From positions 1 through 64,000 of the forward strand of contig NZ_JABWMJ010000011.1 of NCBI RefSeq assembly GCF_013366375.1: 64,000 bases of DNA. The letters are read 5' to 3'. The notes below the pieces were generated by a model. It was not told the DNA's origin and searched no databases. It was given only the letters and a program-made list of their open reading frames with translations. Source of the stretch: Rhizobacter koreensis (lineage in GTDB: Bacteria; Pseudomonadota; Gammaproteobacteria; Burkholderiales; Burkholderiaceae_C). The position numbers and the translations under genes were made by a program. This document shows positions 57,827-64,000 of this stretch, piece by piece; the stretch's first letter is position 1, and every line of letters begins with the position of its first letter.

Positions 57827-58813
57827 ATGAAGGCCATCGAGATCAGCAGTCACGGCGCGCCCGACGTGCTGCGCCTCGTCGAGCGTCCGGACCCGGTCGC
57901 GGGTGAGGGCGAGGCGCTCATCCGCGTCGCCGCGGCCGGGGTGAACCGCCCCGATGTGCTGCAGCGCAAGGGCCACTATCCGGTGCCGCCAGGCGCCTCG
58001 GACCTGCCCGGCCTCGAGGTCGCCGGCGAGATCGTCGCCGGCGATGCCGGTGCGCTCGCGGCGGCGGGCCTCAAAGTTGGCGATCGCGTCTGCGCGCTCG
58101 TCGCCGGCGGCGGCTACGCCGAGCTCTGCGTCGCCCCGGTCGGCCAGTGCCTGCCCGTGCCGGCGGCTTTTTCGGACGTCGAAGCGGCGAGCCTGCCGGA
58201 GACCTTCTTCACCGTCTGGTCGAACGTGTTCGACCGCGCTCACCTGGCGCGCGGCGAGACGCTGCTGATCCACGGCGGCAGCAGCGGCATCGGTGTCACG
58301 GCGATCCAGATGGCGAAGGCGTTCGGCGCCACCGTCATCGTGACGGTCGGCTCCGACGAGAAGGCCGAAGCCTGCCGCGCACTCGGCGCCGACCACGCCA
58401 TCAACTACCGCACCAGCGCGTTCGAGACCGAGGTGCTGCGCATCACCGAGGATCGCGGCTGCGACGTCGTCCTCGACATGGTGGCCGGCAGCTACATCGC
58501 GCGCGACCTCAAGTGCCTCGCAGCCGACGGTCGCATCTCGATCATCGCGGTCCAGGGCGGCACGAACGCCGAGATCGACGCGGGTGCGGTGCTGCGGCGC
58601 CGTCTCACCATCACGGGCTCGACGCTCAGGCCGCGCCCGGTTGCGTTCAAGGCGGCGATCGCGGCCGCGCTGCGCCAGCACGTCTGGCCGGCGCTCGACG
58701 CCGGTCTCATCAAGCCGGTCGTCCACCAGGTCTTCCCCGCCGCCGAGGCGGCCAAGGCGCACGAACTCATGGAATCGAACCGTCACATCGGCAAGCTGGT
58801 GCTGGCATGGTGA
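57827..58813 (+). CDS. NAD(P)H-quinone oxidoreductase, zinc-free MDR (PIG3-like)
   Basis: A 328-residue medium-chain reductase. The N-terminal GroES-like part includes AAGVNRPDVLQRKGHYPVPP. The Rossmann part has LLIHGGSSGIGVTAIQMAKA near residue 146 and a sugar/NADP contact after VIVTVGSDEKAEACRALGA. No zinc-ligand cysteines are present, as in QOR and PIG3. Such enzymes reduce quinones with NADPH. The gene follows pnp by 55 bp and overlaps tpiA by 7 bp, so it is in the same transcript. Confidence 0.88.
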   Translation: MKAIEISSHGAPDVLRLVERPDPVAGEGEALIRVAAAGVNRPDVLQRKGHYPVPPGASDLPGLEVAGEIVAGDAGALAAAGLKVGDRVCALVAGGGYAELCVAPVGQCLPVPAAFSDVEAASLPETFFTVWSNVFDRAHLARGETLLIHGGSSGIGVTAIQMAKAFGATVIVTVGSDEKAEACRALGADHAINYRTSAFETEVLRITEDRGCDVVLDMVAGSYIARDLKCLAADGRISIIAVQGGTNAEIDAGAVLRRRLTITGSTLRPRPVAFKAAIAAALRQHVWPALDAGLIKPVVHQVFPAAEAAKAHELMESNRHIGKLVLAW

Positions 58814-59574
58814 GCGCAGGCATCGCCGAGAGCGGGCGCCGCGGCCTCGTCATCGGTAACTGGAAGATGAACGGCAGCCGGGTTGCCAACCTCGACCTGC
58901 TGACGGCGTTGAAGGAACGCGGCCCCTGGGTCGCCGAGGTGGCGGTCTGCGTGCCGACGCCTTACCTTGCCGACGTCGCGCTGTCGCTGCAGGGCAGCGG
59001 CATCGCCTGGGGTGCACAGGACTGCTCGCGCCACGAGTCGGGCGCGTTCACGGGCGAGGTGTCGGCGCCGATGCTTGCCGAGTTCGGCTGCCGCTACGTG
59101 CTGGTGGGCCACTCCGAGCGCCGTCAATACCACCGCGAGAGCGACAACGACGTTGCCGACAAGGCGAAGATCGCGCTCGCGCACCGTCTCACGCCGGTCG
59201 TCTGCGTCGGCGAGACGCTCGCCGAGCGCGAGGCCGGCGCCACCGAGGCGGTGGTCAAGCGCCAGCTGTCGGCGGTTATCCACGGCGTCGGCCACTGCAT
59301 CGCGCAGATCGTCGTCGCCTACGAACCGGTCTGGGCGATCGGCACCGGCCGCACCGCGAGCCCCGAAGAGGCGCAGGCGGTGCACGCGCTGCTGCGCGGC
59401 CAGCTCGCCGCGGCTACGGTCCACGCGCGCGACATGCGCATCCTTTACGGCGGCAGCGTCAAGGCCGACAACGCCGCCGCGCTGTTCGCCCAGCCCGACA
59501 TCGACGGCGGGCTGGTCGGCGGCGCCGCGCTCGACGCGCAGGGCTTTTCCGCGATCTGCCGCGCCGCCACCTGA
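58807..59574 (+). CDS. tpiA: Triosephosphate isomerase
   Basis: A 255-residue TIM barrel. Active-site residues are Lys in VIGNWKMNGSR near residue 20, His in YVLVGHSERRQYH near residue 100, and Glu in VVAYEPVWAIGTGRTAS near residue 172. The phosphate loop is YGGSVKADNA. It interconverts dihydroxyacetone phosphate and glyceraldehyde 3-phosphate. ATG 58807 lies inside the end of the preceding gene; GTG 58810 is a near alternative. Order tpiA-secG is conserved. Confidence 0.95.
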   Translation: MVSAGIAESGRRGLVIGNWKMNGSRVANLDLLTALKERGPWVAEVAVCVPTPYLADVALSLQGSGIAWGAQDCSRHESGAFTGEVSAPMLAEFGCRYVLVGHSERRQYHRESDNDVADKAKIALAHRLTPVVCVGETLAEREAGATEAVVKRQLSAVIHGVGHCIAQIVVAYEPVWAIGTGRTASPEEAQAVHALLRGQLAAATVHARDMRILYGGSVKADNAAALFAQPDIDGGLVGGAALDAQGFSAICRAAT

Positions 59575-59627
59575 GCCCACGAACGCGCGACGTCGCGCGT
59601 TCTCCCTTTTCCTCCGGAGTCTGACGA

Positions 59628-60092
59628 ATGAACGTGTTGTGGAACCTGGTGCTGATGCTGCAGATCGCTGCTGCGCTGGCGATGATCGGTCTGGTGCTGA
59701 TCCAGCACGGCAAGGGCGCCGACATGGGCGCGTCGTTCGGCAGCGGGGCGTCCGGAAGCCTGTTCGGCGCCACCGGCAGCGCCAACTTCCTGTCGCGCTC
59801 GACGGCGGTGTGCGCGGCGGTGTTCTTCGCCTGCACGCTGGCCCTGGCGTACACCTCGAACGACCGCAGCCGGCCGCGCACCGGCAGCATTCTCGAGCGC
59901 CCGGCAATCGGTCTGTCGGCCAGCGCTCCGGCAAGCGGTGCGGCGCAGGTTCCGGGCGCGGCCAGCGCGCCGAGCGCGCTGCCGCCGGCAAGCGCGTCGG
60001 CAGCAGCGGTGCCGGCGGCGCCGGCTGCGTCGGCAGCGCCTGCGCAGGTGGCGCCCGCAGCGTCGGGCGCCGGCGCGGTTCCGCAGCGCTAG
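59628..60092 (+). CDS. secG: Protein translocase subunit SecG
   Basis: A 154-residue inner-membrane protein. Two hydrophobic helices are visible (LVLMLQIAAALAMIGLVLIQ and STAVCAAVFFACTLALAYTS) around the conserved cytoplasmic loop HGKGADMGASFGSGASGSLF. A long Ala/Pro/Ser-rich C-terminal tail of about 75 residues follows, common in betaproteobacteria. SecG aids SecA-driven export through SecYE. CCTCCGGAG is upstream of ATG 59628. The tRNA-Leu gene follows. Confidence 0.93.
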   Translation: MNVLWNLVLMLQIAAALAMIGLVLIQHGKGADMGASFGSGASGSLFGATGSANFLSRSTAVCAAVFFACTLALAYTSNDRSRPRTGSILERPAIGLSASAPASGAAQVPGAASAPSALPPASASAAAVPAAPAASAAPAQVAPAASGAGAVPQR

Positions 60093-60137
60093 CGACCGAA
60101 GGAGCTGCGGCCAAGGCGCTGCAGCGAGCCTCGCAAC

Positions 60138-60166
60138 CTGAAACCGCTTGGGTTTCGAGCTAGAAT
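60138..60166 (+). promoter_or_regulatory. Probable promoter of tRNA-Leu
   Basis: TAGAAT at 60161-60166 (-10) is preceded by CTGAAA at 60138-60143 with a 17-bp spacer. Transcription would begin about 50 bases before the mature tRNA. It may also drive the nuo operon. Confidence 0.45.
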
Positions 60167-60222
60167 GCGAGCTTGTCCGGAGAGCAAATCCTCACGCAAT
60201 CCGGTCACGTGAGTCGATGACC

Positions 60223-60307
60223 GCCGACGTGGTGAAATTGGTAGACACGCTATCTTGAGGGGGTAGTGGCGAAAGCTGTGCGAGTTCGAGTCTCGCCGTC
60301 GGCACCA
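60223..60307 (+). tRNA. tRNA-Leu (anticodon GAG)
   Basis: An 85-nt tRNA with an encoded CCA. The acceptor stem GCCGACG pairs with CGTCGGC (60297-60303), with discriminator A and CCA at 60305-60307. The anticodon stem is CTATC/GGTAG with loop TTGAGGG, giving anticodon GAG (60257-60259), which reads CUC and CUU. A long variable arm (TGGCGAAAGCTGT) marks the class II structure. The T-arm holds GTTCGAG. The location upstream of nuoA is conserved in betaproteobacteria. Confidence 0.95.
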
Positions 60308-60398
60308 GTCAATGGTTCGTTGCCTTCCATGCGCGACGAGCCGCGTTTCCAGCAATACCCGAAGAGCCCCAACGCGTGGCCAGCGACCACGCCTCACC

Positions 60399-60758
60399 AT
60401 GAATCTGGAACCCTACCTCCCCGTCATCCTGTTCATCATGGTCGGTGTGGCGGTCGGTGTGGCGCCACAGGTGATGGGCTTTCTGCTCGGGCCCCGCAAG
60501 CCGGACCAGGCGAAGAACTCGCCGTACGAATGCGGTTTCGAAGCGTTCGAGGACGCGCGCATGAAGTTCGACGTGCGCTACTACCTCGTCGCCATCCTGT
60601 TCATCCTGTTCGACCTGGAAATCGCGTTCCTGTTTCCGTGGGCGGTGTCGCTGCGCGAAATCGGAGCCGTCGGCTTCTGGGCGATGATGATCTTCCTCGG
60701 CATCCTCGTGGTCGGCTTCGCCTACGAATGGAAGAAGGGCGCGCTCGATTGGGAATGA
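60399..60758 (+). CDS. nuoA: NADH-quinone oxidoreductase subunit A
   Basis: A 119-residue membrane subunit of complex I with three hydrophobic helices. The hallmark loop [20 protein letters not shown] and the second helix [20 protein letters not shown] with its acidic residues are conserved. It helps to form the quinone-site junction. ATG 60399 is chosen over 60312, which would start in the tRNA. It is the first gene of the nuo operon. Confidence 0.95.
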   Translation: MNLEPYLPVILFIMVGVAVGVAPQVMGFLLGPRKPDQAKNSPYECGFEAFEDARMKFDVRYYLVAILFILFDLEIAFLFPWAVSLREIGAVGFWAMMIFLGILVVGFAYEWKKGALDWE

Positions 60759-60771
60759 GCGCGAGCAGCAC

Positions 60772-61248
60772 ATGAGTCTCGACGGCGTTTTCAAGGAAGG
60801 CTTCATCACCACGAGTCTCGACTCGGTGATCAACTGGTCGAAGACGGGTTCGCTGTGGCCGATGACGTTCGGCCTGGCCTGCTGCGCGGTTGAAATGATG
60901 CACGCGGGGGCCGCTCGTTACGACATCGACCGCTTCGGCATGCTCTTCAGGCCGAGCCCGCGCCAGAGCGACCTGATGATCGTCGCCGGCACCCTGTGCA
61001 ACAAGATGGCGCCGGCGCTCCGCAAGGTCTACGACCAGATGGCCGAGCCGCGCTGGGTCCTGTCGATGGGCTCGTGCGCCAACGGTGGCGGCTACTACCA
61101 CTACAGCTATTCGGTGGTCCGCGGCTGCGACCGCATCGTGCCGGTCGACGTCTACGTGCCCGGCTGTCCGCCGACGGCCGAGGCGCTGCTCTACGGCATC
61201 CTGCAGCTGCAGGCGAAGATCCGCCGCGAAAACACGATTGCACGATGA
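60772..61248 (+). CDS. nuoB: NADH-quinone oxidoreductase subunit B
   Basis: A 158-residue subunit that carries cluster N2, the last electron donor to quinone. Its ligands are the adjacent pair in [12 protein letters not shown], then [15 protein letters not shown] and [14 protein letters not shown]. It is in the peripheral arm at the quinone site. The stop overlaps the nuoC start (ATGA, 61245-61248). Length is normal. Confidence 0.96.
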   Translation: MSLDGVFKEGFITTSLDSVINWSKTGSLWPMTFGLACCAVEMMHAGAARYDIDRFGMLFRPSPRQSDLMIVAGTLCNKMAPALRKVYDQMAEPRWVLSMGSCANGGGYYHYSYSVVRGCDRIVPVDVYVPGCPPTAEALLYGILQLQAKIRRENTIAR

Positions 61249-61859
61249 CCGACGCAGCCCCGGTGAGCAAGCTCGACCGTCTTCAGCAGGCGCTGGAGAC
61301 GACCCTCGGCGCGCGCGTCAAGACGCTGGTGCGCGACCTGGGCGAGCTCACCGTCACCGTGAGCGCGGGCGACTACCTCGAGGCCGCCCGTCTGCTGCAC
61401 GAAAGCGTCGATCTCAGGTTCGAGCAGCTGCTCGACCTCTGCGGCGTCGACTACTCGAGCTACCGCGACGTGCCGTGGGAAGGCCCGCGTTTTTGCGTCG
61501 TGTCGCACCTGCTCTCGGTCACGCACAACTGGCGCGTGCGCCTCAAGGTGTTCTGCCCCGACGACGACGTGCCGACGGTCGCGTCGCTGATCGACGTGTG
61601 GAGCGCGGCCAACTGGTTCGAGCGCGAGGCGTTCGACCTCTACGGCATCATCTTCGACGGCCACATCGACCTGCGCCGCATCCTCACCGACTACGGCTTC
61701 ATCGGGCATCCGTTCCGCAAGGACTTTCCGGTCTCGGGTCACACCGAGATGCGTTACGACGAAGAGCAGAAGCGCGTCATCTACCAGCCGGTGTCGATCG
61801 TCCCGCGCGAGATCACGCCCCGGATCATCCGCGAAGACAAGTACGGCGGCCTGCAGTGA
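61245..61859 (+). CDS. nuoC: NADH-quinone oxidoreductase subunit C
   Basis: A 204-residue peripheral-arm subunit (30 kDa type). The signature [20 protein letters not shown] followed by [20 protein letters not shown] is diagnostic. It is separate from nuoD, unlike the fused nuoCD of enterobacteria. It is coupled to nuoB by a four-base overlap; 93 bp separate it from nuoD. Confidence 0.95.
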   Translation: MTDAAPVSKLDRLQQALETTLGARVKTLVRDLGELTVTVSAGDYLEAARLLHESVDLRFEQLLDLCGVDYSSYRDVPWEGPRFCVVSHLLSVTHNWRVRLKVFCPDDDVPTVASLIDVWSAANWFEREAFDLYGIIFDGHIDLRRILTDYGFIGHPFRKDFPVSGHTEMRYDEEQKRVIYQPVSIVPREITPRIIREDKYGGLQ

Positions 61860-61952
61860 CGCGCCTCGTCGCCAACGGCTCGCCGGCGCGGGCTCTCGCC
61901 GTCATGGCTCGCATCGAGAGCCGCTCGACAACCCCGCTGGGGGGACGACATC

Positions 61953-63202
<1,250 letters not shown>

Positions 63203-63206
<4 letters not shown>

Positions 63207-63712
63207 GCGGAGTCGCCATCGTTGAGTCGACCCCGTCCGAGTCGACGCGTGCGCGCTTCGAGCGCGAGGTCGCCAAGTACCCGCCCGAGCAGCGCGCCTC
63301 GGCCGTGATGGCGTGCCTCGCGATCGTGCAGGACGAGCGCGGCTGGGTTTCGACCGCCGACGAGCAGATGGTCGCGGAGTACCTCGGCATGCCGCCGATC
63401 GCGGTGCACGAGGTCACGACGTTCTACAACATGTACAACCAGCGCCCGCTGGGGCGTCACAAGATCAACGTCTGCACCAACCTGCCGTGCCAGCTGCGCG
63501 CCGGCCAGCACGCGCTCGAGCACCTGTGCGCGACGCTCGGCGTGGAGGAGGGCGGCACCAGCGCCGACGGTGCGATCACGGTGCAGAAGAGCGAGTGCCT
63601 CGGCGCCTGCGCGGACGCGCCGGTGATGCTGGTGAACGACCGCCAGATGGTGAGCTTCATGGACGACCGCCGCATCGACGAGCTCGTCGCAACGCTGAAG
63701 GCGAACCCATGA
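63203..63712 (+). CDS. nuoE: NADH-quinone oxidoreductase subunit E
   Basis: A 169-residue thioredoxin-fold subunit. Its [2Fe-2S] ligands are in [12 protein letters not shown] and [13 protein letters not shown]. It helps NuoF to take electrons from NADH. The N-terminal helical part includes [20 protein letters not shown]. It is translationally coupled to nuoD. Its stop overlaps a 21-codon ORF that bridges to nuoF. Confidence 0.95.
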
Positions 63713-63774
63713 GCGCGCCGGGCGGTTCCCAAGCGCTCATCCCGGAGCGCGGCGCGCGGAGGGCGTTTCAATGA
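63709..63774 (+). CDS. 21-codon bridging ORF between nuoE and nuoF
   Basis: ATG 63709 overlaps the nuoE stop (ATGA) and the ORF ends with TGA 63772-63774, overlapping the nuoF ATG (ATGA at 63771-63774). The peptide would be [20 protein letters not shown] plus Q. It could carry ribosomes across the gap and couple nuoF translation to nuoE. It may simply be a chance frame. Confidence 0.35.
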   Translation: MSAPGGSQALIPERGARRAFQ

Positions 63775-64000
63775 GCCGGCTCGACCTTTCCCGCTTCCAG
63801 TCGACCGGTCGTGAAACCTGCTTCCACGGTCGCCACATCAACCCGCAGATTTACGCCGGTCTCGACGGCAGCAACTGGCAACTCGCCGACTACGAGGCGC
63901 GCGGCGGCTACCAGGCGCTGCGCAAGATCCTCGCGGCCGACGGCGGCATGACGCCCGAGCAGGTGATCGCGGAGGTCAAGGCCTCGGGCCTGCGCGGCCG
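63771..64000 (+). CDS. nuoF: NADH-quinone oxidoreductase subunit F, N-terminal part
   Basis: The first 76 codons of the NADH- and FMN-binding subunit, running off the window. [20 protein letters not shown] and [15 protein letters not shown] are the family's start; the last visible residues (SGLRGR) lead into the FMN-binding glycine loop. A GGAGGG-type ribosome site lies at 63757-63763. Confidence 0.92.
   Translation, partial: MSRLDLSRFQSTGRETCFHGRHINPQIYAGLDGSNWQLADYEARGGYQALRKILAADGGMTPEQVIAEVKASGLRG

Overview
This window looks like chromosome of a high-GC betaproteobacterium, probably Burkholderiales. The evidence is the gene order rpsO-pnp-qor-tpiA-secG-tRNA-Leu(GAG)-nuoABCDEF, an intact isc operon, an intracellular PHB depolymerase, a zapB-zapA-6S RNA-EVE block, and two Bug-type (TctC) periplasmic receptors. 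The taxon is inferred from gene content and order; no database was searched.

Region 1 (1-20440) is an accessory island. It opens with an IS5-type end, orphan small ORFs and a ParDE/RelBE-like toxin-antitoxin pair (1080-1672). A mobilisable-plasmid module follows: ssb, a DUF932 gene, the divergent stbABC cluster, an array of fourteen 11-bp units beside stbA, a probable oriT with a MOBP-type nic site near 6088, a MobC-like accessory gene and a MOBP relaxase. I see no replication gene and no mating-pore genes. From 8.1 to 11.7 kb lies an insertion-sequence graveyard (IS3, IS5, IS256 and IS66-type debris, a broken TPR gene and a LysR fragment). From 11.7 to 17.3 kb is a readable aromatic catabolic cluster: a divergent IclR regulator with a three-half-site operator, an FAD monooxygenase, a gentisate-dioxygenase-like cupin protein, a Bug receptor and a FAH-family hydrolase. 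It ends in a shattered prpF copy cut by an IS66 element.

Region 2 (20441-31978) begins where the truncated IS66 tnpC is joined to the middle of a second prpF-like gene. The genes that follow (Bug receptor, porin, FAS1/MaoC-type hydratase, class III CoA-transferase, CitE-type lyase, fumarase/PcaB-superfamily lyase) resemble an itaconate/citramalyl-CoA route with two additional enzymes. After this come a TPR protein and a nuclease-helicase fusion with an apparent frameshift.

Region 3 (31979-44521) holds a ClC transporter, a pair of secreted proteins, an HI0933-type flavoprotein, YbiB, an EVE protein, 6S RNA, zapA/zapB, nth, rnfB, phaZ and an aromatic/aspartate aminotransferase. Most of these are on the minus strand.

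Region 4 (44522-64000) is conserved core on the plus strand: uvrB, iscRSUA-hscBA-fdx behind an IscR-type operator, tsaD, an aminotransferase, rpsO-pnp with a leader hairpin, a quinone oxidoreductase, tpiA, secG, tRNA-Leu and the start of the complex I operon, which runs off the window inside nuoF.
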